A stretch of DNA of 63,237 bases from a virus: the IMG/VR virus record IMGVR_UViG_3300031249_000002, positions 1 through 63,237 of that record; one strand, 5' to 3'. Made by a program: the position numbers and the translations under genes. Numbering within the stretch: position 1 is the first letter of the stretch; each line of letters begins with the position of its first letter. Below are positions 8,496 to 15,706 of this stretch, piece after piece. The notes beneath the pieces are model-generated. The model did no database searches. It was not told the DNA's origin and saw nothing but the letters and a program-made list of their open reading frames with translations.

Positions 8496-8683
8496 TGAGA
8501 GCTGCACTTCGCCGGTTTCTGTGCGCTCTCATCGGTCACGCCGCGTGGTCGCGAAACGATCCGCTAGACGAACAGTGCTACGTCCGCACCGGTCGCGCCA
8601 GAGACGGCCGGACGCTGCACGAGATGCTTCTGGACAGCAAGTGCGAGCGCTGCGGCATCCGCTACGGAGATTACTACCGGTGA
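8495..8683 (+). CDS. Small CxxC protein
   Basis: 62 aa from ATG 8495, overlapping the previous stop. The N-terminus is basic (MRAALRRFLCALIGHAAW) and a KCERCG pair lies near the end (about 52-55). Similar in size and style to the other small zinc proteins of this block. Confidence 0.5.
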   Translation: MRAALRRFLCALIGHAAWSRNDPLDEQCYVRTGRARDGRTLHEMLLDSKCERCGIRYGDYYR

Positions 8684-8811
8684 CCGACGAGACACTGGCT
8701 CGACTCCTACCTTGCGCCATCATCACGGGCACATGGCTCGTGTTCGCGTGGGGCACGTTCGCGGTTGTCGAGATCCGAGCGCGACGAAAGAAGCGAGGCA
8801 AGAAACCATGA
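8680..8811 (+). CDS. Single-span membrane peptide, 43 aa
   Basis: GTG 8680 overlaps the previous TGA. One transmembrane helix (LLPCAIITGTWLVFAWGTFA) is followed by a basic tail (RARRKKRGKKP). Start and stop overlap neighbouring genes. Function unknown. Confidence 0.5.
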   Translation: MTDETLARLLPCAIITGTWLVFAWGTFAVVEIRARRKKRGKKP

Positions 8812-9365
8812 CCGACGACCTGTTGAAGAGACTACGCAAGCATGTCCGCTCGATGGAAATGCTCGGCTACTACGGTGACGGACCGATGATTATTCAAGCC
8901 GCCGACGAGCTCGAGCGTCTCCGCGCCGAGCGTACTCAGCTGATCGACGAGGTGGCGTCGCTCACGGCGCGCGTTATCGACGATCGCGAGGCCAGCGAGG
9001 AGCGTGAACGGGAACTCGAACGTCTCATGCTGCAGCGTGACGAGCACGTCCGCGAAGTCGCGGCCCGCGCAATCCGTTCCGCCGCATCCCGCCTCCCGCC
9101 GCCGTCGTGCGAGTCATGCCTCGGAGGCGTCGCCACCACGCCGCGGACGTGCTCTCGCTGCGCTGGCACCACGCTCGAACCCTCCGATAGCGGGCGAGCG
9201 CACCAGCACGCGATCGACGTGCGGACGCTCGAGGAGATGGCGGACGAGATTGCGGGCGGCGCAGCGGCGATTCCCGCCATGGTCAACGCTTCGACCCGCG
9301 CTGCAGGCGCGACGAGCAACGACGTCCAGAGCGACTGCGAAAAAACCGACAAGCGACAGAATTGA
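8808..9365 (+). CDS. Coiled-coil protein with zinc ribbon
   Basis: 185 aa from ATG 8808 (ATGA overlap). It opens with a helical segment containing ADELERLRAER, a pattern common at the start of small phage proteins, then a coiled coil to about residue 85. CESC and CSRC (about 101-122) form a CxxC...CxxC site. The C-terminal third is low in motif content. Function unknown. Confidence 0.55.
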   Translation: MTDDLLKRLRKHVRSMEMLGYYGDGPMIIQAADELERLRAERTQLIDEVASLTARVIDDREASEERERELERLMLQRDEHVREVAARAIRSAASRLPPPSCESCLGGVATTPRTCSRCAGTTLEPSDSGRAHQHAIDVRTLEEMADEIAGGAAAIPAMVNASTRAAGATSNDVQSDCEKTDKRQN

Positions 9366-9427
9366 CTACTCGGGTGGCCGAGTCCTGCGGGAGATTCCCC
9401 GCGAGCGCCCGGGGAGGGCGATGGTGG

Positions 9428-9613
9428 ATGCGAGTACGTATGTTGTTCTCACGGATTCTTGACGCGCTGTTCGGGGCGCCGCGCGACCTGCTATGCCCGC
9501 GGTGCGGGAGCGAGGCGAAGCGCGACGACACGCGCGCGATGCGTTGCTCGCGCTGCAGCTGGTCCGGCGACGCGAAAGAGTGCGTCGGGCGCGGGTGGAT
9601 GCCGGGAGACTGA
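9428..9613 (+). CDS. Zinc-ribbon protein, paralogue of 4211-4393
   Basis: 61 aa from ATG 9428, preceded by GGGGAGGG. An upstream TTG at 9362 in frame is possible, but the paralogue at 4211 begins at the equivalent residue. Ligands LCPRCG and CSRCSW are followed by KECVGRGW. Immediately after the stop a weak GGG/CCC pairing and six T residues (about 9623-9630) could end some transcripts. Confidence 0.6.
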   Translation: MRVRMLFSRILDALFGAPRDLLCPRCGSEAKRDDTRAMRCSRCSWSGDAKECVGRGWMPGD

Positions 9614-9689
9614 ACACCCGTCCTTTTTTCTTTCGGCGACTCAGACGTTTTCGCTAGCAACAATTCTCAGGTCTGATAGGGTCTCTTTT

Positions 9690-9729
9690 GTCGACACGGA
9701 GTCGACGCCTCGCCGGGCACGGAGCCCGG
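9690..9729 (+). promoter_or_regulatory. Two leader hairpins with ACGGA loops
   Basis: Hairpin 9690-9706 is GTCGAC-ACGGA-GTCGAC and hairpin 9713-9729 is CCGGGC-ACGGA-GCCCGG, both with 6-bp stems and the same five-base loop. They end 16 bases before the ATG at 9746. ANGGA in a hairpin loop is the classical CsrA/RsmA recognition element, so translational control is a reasonable inference. The rest of 9614-9745 is A/T-richer than its surroundings and may hold a promoter, but no convincing -35/-10 pair is visible. Confidence 0.6.
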
Positions 9730-9745
9730 GGAAAGACTGGAAAAG

Positions 9746-9982
9746 ATGGCTCGTATGTCCTCAAATCAGACCGCTTACGTTCGTTTCGTCGCCGCGAACC
9801 CGGGCTGCTCGACGGCCGACGTCGACCGCGCGTGCCGGTGGAATCCTCGCGCCGGTCACAAGTGGGTCTACGACGGCATCAATCGCCTCCTGCGCCGCGG
9901 CCTGCTGCGCCGGGGGCCGGTGCGTGCAGAGAGCAACCGCGGCGGCGCTGGCGGGCTCTATGTGACCGAGGTGGCCTCGTGA
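9746..9982 (+). CDS. Winged-helix DNA-binding protein
   Basis: 78 aa. The pattern AYVRFVAANPGCSTADVDRA ... YDGINRLLRRGLLRRGPV is a compact winged helix: recognition helix, then the hairpin ending GGLYVTE. It is the first gene after a structured leader and is therefore a candidate regulator of this part of the phage. Its stop overlaps the next start. Confidence 0.65.
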   Translation: MARMSSNQTAYVRFVAANPGCSTADVDRACRWNPRAGHKWVYDGINRLLRRGLLRRGPVRAESNRGGAGGLYVTEVAS

Positions 9983-10185
9983 GCACCGAGGGGCAGGAGA
10001 GCCCTGCGGAGCGCGACCTGGTCGCCCGCGTGGCAATCTCGCTGCGCTACGCCCGGATGGCCCCCGCGGACTTCGTCACCGCGAAACAGGTCGCTCGGGA
10101 GCTCATCGAGGACCTGCGAATGCGCGGGGTCGTAATCCAGAGCGCGGCCGTAGCGACCGAGCCAGACAACGCTTACGACGACTGA
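9979..10185 (+). CDS. Small helical protein
   Basis: 68 aa from GTG 9979 overlapping the upstream TGA. Helical (ERDLVARVAISLRYARMAPA), ending DNAYDD. Coupled to the winged-helix gene, so it may be its partner. No family recognised. Confidence 0.5.
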   Translation: MSTEGQESPAERDLVARVAISLRYARMAPADFVTAKQVARELIEDLRMRGVVIQSAAVATEPDNAYDD

Positions 10186-10229
10186 GCCTTCCGGCGCGGG
10201 GCGACGAGTCGCGAGGCTCGCCGCTCCGC

Positions 10230-10288
10230 CCGGGCGAATCAGCCCGGACCCCGACACGGAGTCGGGTCAAGACGCCGCTTGGAGCGGC
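10230..10288 (+). promoter_or_regulatory. Three consecutive leader hairpins
   Basis: 10230-10247 is CCGGGC-GAATCA-GCCCGG. 10250-10266 is CCCGAC-ACGGA-GTCGGG, with the same ACGGA loop as the hairpins at 9690-9729. 10274-10288 is GCCGCT-TGG-AGCGGC. All have 6-bp stems and they sit back to back before the next gene, whose start lies just after the last one. Translational control by an RNA-binding protein is inferred. Confidence 0.6.
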
Positions 10289-10303
10289 ATGGAGAAATGC
10301 AAA

Positions 10304-11401
10304 ATGAACCACACCATCACCGTCATGCTGTCCGAGGCCGCGCAGCGTGCAGCAATCCTCGCTGGGGAGCCGGCCGCGCGCACCCAAACGTATCACGTCG
10401 AGGACATTCTCCTGCCGAGACTGCTAGCGCTGCCGTGGACGCGGATATCCGACGAGGGAGAAGCGTCGTGCATCGTGCCGCCGACGCTCGGCTACTCCGA
10501 CGCGACGCTGGACCTGGCGCCCGGAGACGCCGTGGATTGCTCGATCCGCGGAGCGGCTTACGGCGCCTATCGGGAGGGCGAGGCGAGCAAGAGGCCCGCA
10601 GACGGCGGCGAGGCGGTCGCCTTCGCCGGGTCGTTCGCGGCTCAGTTCGTCGAGCACGTAAACGCCAAGCGCGAAGAGCGAGCCAGGGATAGGGCGACAC
10701 GCGAGGCGAAGGCGCGCGCTCTCTCGGAGGAGTGGGCATCGCTTCCGCTCGAGTGGCGCGTATCGGAGAGCGGCGCGCTCGTGTGCGTGCCATCGAACGC
10801 TCCGGACTATCGCGGCCCGCTCGCCGACTCAGGATACAGTCGCTACGATAGAGCAGATTTGCAGCGATACGCCGCAGCGGCCTGGGTAGAGGCAGAGGAA
10901 GAGATCGCCCGTCTGAAGCTGGTGAAGAAGATCGCCGAAGAAGCGAAAGCCAAGACTGCACGTGCCCAGATCCGTGACGTACTCGGCGCCAAGTCATCCG
11001 ATGCTCTCGAGCGCTTCGACGCGGGCGTTCTGCCCGAAGACGAGCTCGCGGAGATCGTGTCCGAGCATGTCTTCGCGCCGCTCTCCGGATTCCGCGGGTA
11101 CGACGAGATCACCGAGCAGGAGGTCGCGCACGAGTGCGAGTGCGATGTGGACGACGTGCGGTTCTCGACGACGGACTATGGCGGGCCTCTTGAAGCCGAC
11201 GAGTGGGCGACGCTCAAGGCGATTCGCGCGGCCGCACCACATGGAGCGAAGGTCGTCGTGCGAGAGCATGTCGGATACCAGCATGGCCACGACGAGTCGG
11301 ACGATCCTGAGGTGCGCCGCAAGTCGATCCGCGTAACGGCCGAGTTTGGTGGTCGAGCGTGGAAACGCGACTTCGATCTCGGGAAGGAGCACGCGCTCTG
11401 A
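10304..11401 (+). CDS. Hypothetical phage protein, 365 aa
   Basis: Start chosen at ATG 10304 (MNHTITVML) because GGAG lies about 9 bases upstream; ATG 10289 would add five residues but abuts a hairpin. The middle is a long charged helix (about 130-250); the C-terminal third is acidic with beta character (TAEFGGRAWKRDFDLGKEH). Two Cys near 280 (HECECD) do not form a clear zinc site. Unknown function. Confidence 0.6.
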   Translation: MNHTITVMLSEAAQRAAILAGEPAARTQTYHVEDILLPRLLALPWTRISDEGEASCIVPPTLGYSDATLDLAPGDAVDCSIRGAAYGAYREGEASKRPADGGEAVAFAGSFAAQFVEHVNAKREERARDRATREAKARALSEEWASLPLEWRVSESGALVCVPSNAPDYRGPLADSGYSRYDRADLQRYAAAAWVEAEEEIARLKLVKKIAEEAKAKTARAQIRDVLGAKSSDALERFDAGVLPEDELAEIVSEHVFAPLSGFRGYDEITEQEVAHECECDVDDVRFSTTDYGGPLEADEWATLKAIRAAAPHGAKVVVREHVGYQHGHDESDDPEVRRKSIRVTAEFGGRAWKRDFDLGKEHAL

Positions 11402-11565
11402 TACCCATTGGCCCCGACCCGGCTGAATACCGGATCGGGGCACCGGGGTGCGCGCGAGTATGGTGTCGGAGGCAACCTCCGGACGCTGGTCCCTGTCCGA
11501 ATCAAGCAGGGGAGTCCCAGTCATGAAACATCGCGCGCGCCCTGATTTTGCCGCGAGGACATGAG
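11402..11565 (+). promoter_or_regulatory. Structured intergenic RNA region
   Basis: 164 bases without a gene. 11412-11442 forms a 12-pair hairpin (GCCCCGA.CCGG / CCGG.TCGGGGC, loop CTGAATA) with one C-A opposition. Farther on are CGGAGG-CAA-CCTCCG near 11473-11487 and a CCCTG/CAGGG pairing near 11495-11515. The first could end the upstream transcript, though no T run follows. The rest could be a leader for 11566. Confidence 0.5.
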
Positions 11566-11928
11566 ATGGATCGAAGCTACGAGGCATATCTACGCAAGAA
11601 GGAGCGCGATGCGCAGCGCATGAAAGCTCGCCGCGCGGAGAGAGCGGAGCTTGGGCTCTGCTTGTGCGGCGCGGAGCGCGAACCAGGGAAGAGTCGATGC
11701 CGTCCGTGTCTCGATGCGGCGAATGCACACGAGAGGCGAAAGAAGGCCGCAGAGCCGAAGGTTGGCCGTCCTCGGCTGGAGGTGGCCCGCGATGCGAAAC
11801 CGATATACCTTCGACTTAGCGCGAGCGAGCGCAAGGTGTGCGAGCAAGCCGCTCGCCTCGAAGGTAAGCCGCTCGCGCGATGGGCGAGGGACGCGCTGCT
11901 GCTGCGGGCGGCGGCGCATGGAGAATGA
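11566..11928 (+). CDS. Zinc-knuckle plus ribbon-helix-helix-like protein
   Basis: 120 aa from ATG 11566 (GCGAGG upstream); an alternative start at 11548 adds six residues. The N-terminal half has LCLCG and SRCRPC ligands (about 29-49) inside a basic helix. The C-terminal half (KPIYLRLSASERKVCEQAAR ... WARDALL) resembles a CopG/Arc-type ribbon-helix-helix DNA-binding domain. A DNA-binding regulator is likely. Confidence 0.6.
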   Translation: MDRSYEAYLRKKERDAQRMKARRAERAELGLCLCGAEREPGKSRCRPCLDAANAHERRKKAAEPKVGRPRLEVARDAKPIYLRLSASERKVCEQAARLEGKPLARWARDALLLRAAAHGE

Positions 11929-12226
11929 AACGATGACGAGCGAAGAGGATATCGAGGCGGAAGAGCGCGGGGCCAAAATGTGGCACCCGGATACGCCCGG
12001 CAGGATTCGGAGCCTCAGTATTTGCGCGGACGCGAGGGCGGCCCGAAAGGCCCTCGAGCTCATCGTCCGATACGTCGGCATCGACGGCGAGCATCACAAG
12101 GCGTGGGTAATCGACCAGGTCGCACGCGTTCTCGCCGGCGACGGCTACGACGAGCTCGTGCGCGAGGCGAAGGCCGGCGAGGACGGACCGGAAACGTACG
12201 GGTGGGACGTCGGGATCCCACCGTAG
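11918..12226 (+). CDS. Hypothetical acidic protein, last plus-strand gene
   Basis: 102 aa from ATG 11918, overlapping the previous gene by 11 bases; ATG 11933 is an alternative. Acidic N-terminus, then a helical segment (AARKALELIVRYVGIDGEHH). No family recognised. It faces the convergent late block across a 120-bp gap holding the minus-strand terminator. Confidence 0.55.
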   Translation: MENETMTSEEDIEAEERGAKMWHPDTPGRIRSLSICADARAARKALELIVRYVGIDGEHHKAWVIDQVARVLAGDGYDELVREAKAGEDGPETYGWDVGIPP

Positions 12227-12254
12227 CCGGTTCCTATTTTTCGACCAGAAATGA

Positions 12255-12290
12255 GAAAAGCCGCCGCGACCCTTTCGGATCACGGCGGCT
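12255..12290 (-). terminator. Rho-independent terminator of the minus-strand block
   Basis: On the minus strand AGCCGCCG (12290-12283) pairs with CGGCGGCT (12266-12259) and is followed by TTTTCTC. It lies 56 bp beyond the last minus-strand gene, as expected for the end of the late transcript. Confidence 0.75.
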
Positions 12291-12345
12291 AACGGTCGCC
12301 CGCGGTCGGGCCCCTGGGGACTCTATCCAGGTGATGGGGGGTCTA

Positions 12346-12567
12346 TCACTTCGGCGGCGGTCTCCGGCTCTTCACGCGCTGTCCGAGTGCCCACCGTTCC
12401 ATCCGACGAGCGGCGCTGAGGGCGGCAGCGATTCGCTGTGGCGGCGCCTTCCATGTCGTCCAGTAGGCGGCGAGCTGGCGGAGCGTCTCGGCCGCCGTGA
12501 CGTCGTCCGCGTAGATGCGGAAGGTCGGACGGATGCCCGAGCGTGGCCGGCGCTTACTCGCCGCCAC
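12346..12567 (-). CDS. Hypothetical basic protein at the end of the late block
   Basis: 73 aa from GTG 12567, overlapping the previous stop at 12554; the frame extends upstream, but that part is antisense-like Arg/Pro-rich shadow. The product is basic (SKRRPRSGIRPTF, RRMERWALGQRVKSRRPPPK). Unknown; last gene before the terminator. Confidence 0.5.
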   Translation of the reverse strand: MAASKRRPRSGIRPTFRIYADDVTAAETLRQLAAYWTTWKAPPQRIAAALSAARRMERWALGQRVKSRRPPPK

Positions 12568-13108
12568 GGGGTCGCGGAGGGCGCGGGATGGGGTTCGGCG
12601 GGAAGGGGTGTGCGGGGTCGATCGCCGTCGGCGTGTCGGGCCCTCGAGCGATCTGGTCGCGCTTCCACGCGCGGTGATCCTCGTTGCCCGCAAGGGGGCC
12701 GAGGTTCCGCTTGCCGGCGAGCCCCTCGAGCGGCGGCGACTTGAGCGGTCTCGGGTCGATGTAGAGTTTCCGCATCGGGGCGTAAGCCGGCTCGTCCTCC
12801 GCTTCGCACATGTCCACGATCGCGCTGTCGTCGTCGAATTCTTCCTGCTCCGGCGGCGGCGCTACGCTCGGCGTGCCGTACGCCCGCCGTTCGAGCTCGA
12901 CGCGGGCGATGCGCCGGTCACGTACGAGCACCTTGCGCCGCTGGCGTAGCTTCGCGTTCTCTTTGAGCAGCTTGAGGACGAACGTCGAGAGCGCCGCCAG
13001 GGTGGCGAGCAGCGTCGCGAACGACCCCGCCGCGGAGATCGCGATGGTCCCCCAGGGTAGGGAGGCCAAGCCGGAGGCGGCGCCGGCGGCTGGAGTCAGA
13101 TCGGTCAT
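12554..13108 (-). CDS. Single-span membrane protein, holin or spanin candidate
   Basis: 184 aa. One transmembrane helix (about 18-44, GTIAISAAGSFATLLATLAA) is followed by a charged coiled segment (LKENAKLRQRRKVLVRDRR) and a long acidic, Pro-rich tail. A type with one span and a long soluble tail fits an i-spanin or an atypical holin. Assignment rests on position beside the endolysin rather than on sequence. Confidence 0.5.
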   Translation of the reverse strand: MTDLTPAAGAASGLASLPWGTIAISAAGSFATLLATLAALSTFVLKLLKENAKLRQRRKVLVRDRRIARVELERRAYGTPSVAPPPEQEEFDDDSAIVDMCEAEDEPAYAPMRKLYIDPRPLKSPPLEGLAGKRNLGPLAGNEDHRAWKRDQIARGPDTPTAIDPAHPFPPNPIPRPPRPRGGE

Positions 13109-13491
13109 GGTCGATCGTTTTCGGGCCGCGTGACGGGCGCGACTTCCGTCGGCTCGTCGATCGGCGGGAGAGCTTCGATCCGTTTCAGGGTCTCGCGAAT
13201 GTCGCGCAGCGTGTCCGTTCGCTCGTGGATGTACTGGACGAGCTCCGCCTCGACCTCCTCGGCGCCCAGCTTCTTGGCCAGCGCGCGCAGAGCTTCGAGG
13301 CAAACGCGGTTGTCGCCCTCAAGCAACCGCATCATTTGGTCGCCGACGAGGAGTTGCTTCGAGTGAAGCTCAGAGTCCGCGGCGGTGCGCTGCGATTGCG
13401 CCGCAGTGCGCTCCGATTGCGCCGCGACGCGCTCGAGCCTCTTGCATACGTCTTCCAAGCGATCCTCGAGTGTTCGGTTCGCGTCGCTCAT
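13105..13491 (-). CDS. Coiled-coil protein of the lysis region
   Basis: 128 aa, soluble, strongly helical with a short repeat (VAAQSERTAAQSQRTAADSE). It overlaps both neighbours by four bases. It may be a cytoplasmic partner of the adjacent membrane protein. No family recognised. Confidence 0.5.
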   Translation of the reverse strand: MSDANRTLEDRLEDVCKRLERVAAQSERTAAQSQRTAADSELHSKQLLVGDQMMRLLEGDNRVCLEALRALAKKLGAEEVEAELVQYIHERTDTLRDIRETLKRIEALPPIDEPTEVAPVTRPENDRP

Positions 13492-14216
13492 GCCTTCTCC
13501 AGCTGCGCCGACTCCGAAAGCGTCAGCGCGATCAGGGATTCGACTCGGTCGCGCTCCTCGGGTGTGACGACCTGTCCGACGAGCGGCAGGGGTGCGAGGA
13601 GCCGGTTCTGGTCAACCTGCGGACCGTCCGCGGTTGCCTGAAAGAATCCCCCGGGGCCGCTCGGGTCGAACGTCCCCACACGATGCTGCCAGATGGTCGC
13701 AGGGAGGCCGCCGGGCGTCGCTGGGGCCGCTGCCGGCGTGTAATGCGCCGTCCAGAGCGGGCGACGGAGCACCCAAGAGGGCGAGCCCATCAGGTGCCAT
13801 TCGCGCTGTGTGATGTATACGAGGCAATTGCCCCACGTCTCCACGATGCGCCCGACGAGCTCCTCGGTCGGCCCGGACCAGGACGGCTGCACCGGCTTGC
13901 CAGGAGGAGGAACCGGATCCCCCTCGATATCGAGGGCGGGCACGATGTCGCCGTCGTCGATTCGACAGGCGTCCATCACCTCATGCAGGGTCGCGAGGTG
14001 GCTGTCTACCGATTCCCCGATTCGGAAGAACTGATAGAGCCCGACCTTCGCGCCGATGGCCCTTGCTCGATCCACGTGCGCGCCGGCGGTGGCGTCGTAC
14101 ATCGTCGCGCCATACGCCGCTCGCACCATGACGAAGTCGACTTTCCCAGCCCACGTATCCCACGGCATCTTCGCGGGGTTCTGGTGGTGCGAGAGATCGA
14201 TCCCATAGCCGATCAT
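13488..14216 (-). CDS. GH25 muramidase (endolysin)
   Basis: 242 aa. GIDLSHHQ at 5-12 supplies Asp7, and ALDIEGD at 95-101 supplies the Asp96/Glu98 pair characteristic of GH25 (Chalaropsis-type) lysozymes, which cut the beta-1,4 bond after N-acetylmuramic acid. No signal peptide is visible, so release depends on a holin. The C-terminal 50 residues are helical and have no obvious cell-wall-binding repeat. It is the central enzyme of the lysis cassette. Confidence 0.88.
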   Translation of the reverse strand: MIGYGIDLSHHQNPAKMPWDTWAGKVDFVMVRAAYGATMYDATAGAHVDRARAIGAKVGLYQFFRIGESVDSHLATLHEVMDACRIDDGDIVPALDIEGDPVPPPGKPVQPSWSGPTEELVGRIVETWGNCLVYITQREWHLMGSPSWVLRRPLWTAHYTPAAAPATPGGLPATIWQHRVGTFDPSGPGGFFQATADGPQVDQNRLLAPLPLVGQVVTPEERDRVESLIALTLSESAQLEKA

Positions 14217-14347
14217 CGTTTCACCATGCCGAGCAGACCGTCGAGGAACAGCAGCACGACCGCGAAGCCCGCGTTGACGATCCGCGAAAGAGGCGCCGCG
14301 CGGGGCCGGGGAGGTAATCCGGTCGCGCCCGCGCGGCTGGCAATCAT
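14213..14347 (-). CDS. Small membrane peptide, possible holin
   Basis: 44 aa from ATG 14347 (ATGA overlap with the lipoprotein gene). A basic, Pro-rich start is followed by one hydrophobic helix (IVNAGFAVVLLFLDGLLGMV) and KR at the end. Directly upstream of the endolysin, where a holin is expected. Too short for a firm call. Confidence 0.45.
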   Translation of the reverse strand: MIASRAGATGLPPRPRAAPLSRIVNAGFAVVLLFLDGLLGMVKR

Positions 14348-14556
14348 CGGATCACGTACATGTGCGTGGGGTCCTCGACGTCTGGCCAGTCCGCCTGACA
14401 GTCTTCGGGCCCCACGGCGATCGGCGTCTCGGGCTGACACCCGTTCGTCAGCGGCGTGCGTGTCGGATCGTTGGGCGGATCCCACGAGTCGAGCGGCACG
14501 CCGCAGCCGGCGAGGAGGAGCGCGAGCGCGGCGGCCGCGAATGCCCTCACTGACAT
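14344..14556 (-). CDS. Small lipoprotein (o-spanin-like)
   Basis: 70 aa from ATG 14556. Signal peptide MSVRAFAAAALALLLAGCG with a clear lipobox (LLAGC), followed by a Pro/Asp-rich mature part. Small Pro-rich lipoproteins in lysis cassettes are typically Rz1-type outer-membrane spanins. It implies a Gram-negative host. Its i-spanin partner is not certain (12554-13108 is one candidate). Confidence 0.6.
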   Translation of the reverse strand: MSVRAFAAAALALLLAGCGVPLDSWDPPNDPTRTPLTNGCQPETPIAVGPEDCQADWPDVEDPTHMYVIR

Positions 14557-14921
14557 TTGACGAACCCGCACGCTCGAGCCGCCGCCTTCGTCGTCGCCTT
14601 CGTGAGGCAGGCTGCCGGAACGGTCGTAAGATGCTGCTGGTCGGCGACGCGCATCCGGTCCGCACAGGACGACGCGCTACCCTCCGAGCACCCGATCGAC
14701 GCGAGGTGATCGCACGCCGCCGAATAGGCGTCTGCCGGCGCGGGGGGTGGAGGCGTGGGCGGAGTGGGGCTTGGCGCCGGGGGCGTCACGTGCCCCGCGT
14801 CGGCGACGACGGTCGGCACCGGCGCGGGCGGCTGCGGGGGATTCGGATCCGGCGTGACGCCCTGACAGTTCGGCGCCATGGCGAGCGCCGCGAGCGCGGC
14901 GACGATGAGAATGCGGGTCAT
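14547..14921 (-). CDS. Secreted Cys-rich protein
   Basis: 124 aa with signal sequence MTRILIVAALAALAMAPNCQ, a Pro-rich linker (about 25-62), then a domain with six cysteines (ACDHLASIGC ... SSCADRM ... AACLT ... ACGFVKC). The cysteine spacing suggests disulfides formed outside the cytoplasm. Overlaps the protease gene by ATGA. Unknown role; possibly an accessory lysis or inhibitor protein. Confidence 0.5.
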   Translation of the reverse strand: MTRILIVAALAALAMAPNCQGVTPDPNPPQPPAPVPTVVADAGHVTPPAPSPTPPTPPPPAPADAYSAACDHLASIGCSEGSASSCADRMRVADQQHLTTVPAACLTKATTKAAARACGFVKCQ

Positions 14922-15706
14922 GGCTGTCCTTTCCAGCCGAAAGCGATGAGCTCGTCGGCCTGGTTCACGAAGTCGTCGGTGACGAGGCACTCGCCGTTGT
15001 CGCCGTACGACGTCCCCCACGAATTGCGTAGCGTGAAGATGCCGCCAGAGCGCGACTCGACGAGGCAGGTCCAATGTCCGCCTCCCGCAGGGTCGTCCTC
15101 CCGCATGAGCCCGAGGGGCGGTCGCGACGGCGTCCAATCTTCGAACGACGTGTCGACGTACGTCCCGATCCCCACGGGACAACCCGCCGCGATCGCGGTG
15201 CGCGCCTCGTCGGCGCTACCGATCGAGTACCACCCGACGTAGAGGTGCGGGCCCTCGAGCTCGAGCGAGGCGAGGTCCGGCTCCGGCAGGTACGTCGCGC
15301 CCTGTGGGACGTCGGTGCTAGCGCTCTGCGGCGACATGGCGCGCACGCCGAAGTGCGTGAGGCCGAGCATCGCCGACGACGGCATGCACCCTTGGTCCTG
15401 CAGGCGACCATTCGCCGGGCTCCCGCGGTCGTAGCAGAGCGCGTTCTGGTAGATGCCCCACGGCGACGGGATGAAGCCGAGCGGTTTGCCGGCGACGGCC
15501 GCGGCTGTGAACAGGCCCGTTGCCGTGCCGTGCCCGACACACGAGCCGCTATTGGCTTGGTCGAGCACCTTGCAGGTGAACGGACGTAGGTCGCGCGGAG
15601 CCGCGGCCGCGAGCTGGAAGGCAGCGCGGAACCGCGGGAAGAGCCTGCGATGCTCTGCGCGTGGCGTCGGGACGTAGCCGTATCGAGAGATGCGTCCGTA
15701 GATCAT
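14918..15706 (-). CDS. Papain-like (C1-type) cysteine protease
   Basis: 262 aa from ATG 15706. The catalytic set of papain-like enzymes is complete: Gln50 and Cys56 in DQANSGSCVGHG, His211 in GGHWTCLV, and Asn228 in LRNSWGTSYGDNG. No signal peptide is seen. A papain-type enzyme inside a lysis cassette is unusual. It could act as an amidase-like lysin on peptide cross-links, process virion proteins, or digest a host surface protein; the sequence does not decide. Confidence 0.8.
   Translation of the reverse strand: MIYGRISRYGYVPTPRAEHRRLFPRFRAAFQLAAAAPRDLRPFTCKVLDQANSGSCVGHGTATGLFTAAAVAGKPLGFIPSPWGIYQNALCYDRGSPANGRLQDQGCMPSSAMLGLTHFGVRAMSPQSASTDVPQGATYLPEPDLASLELEGPHLYVGWYSIGSADEARTAIAAGCPVGIGTYVDTSFEDWTPSRPPLGLMREDDPAGGGHWTCLVESRSGGIFTLRNSWGTSYGDNGECLVTDDFVNQADELIAFGWKGQP

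Noticed and set aside
13470-15242. 590-codon plus-strand open frame.
   Set aside because: It runs antisense across the endolysin, lipoprotein and protease genes, with Arg-rich composition typical of shadow frames.
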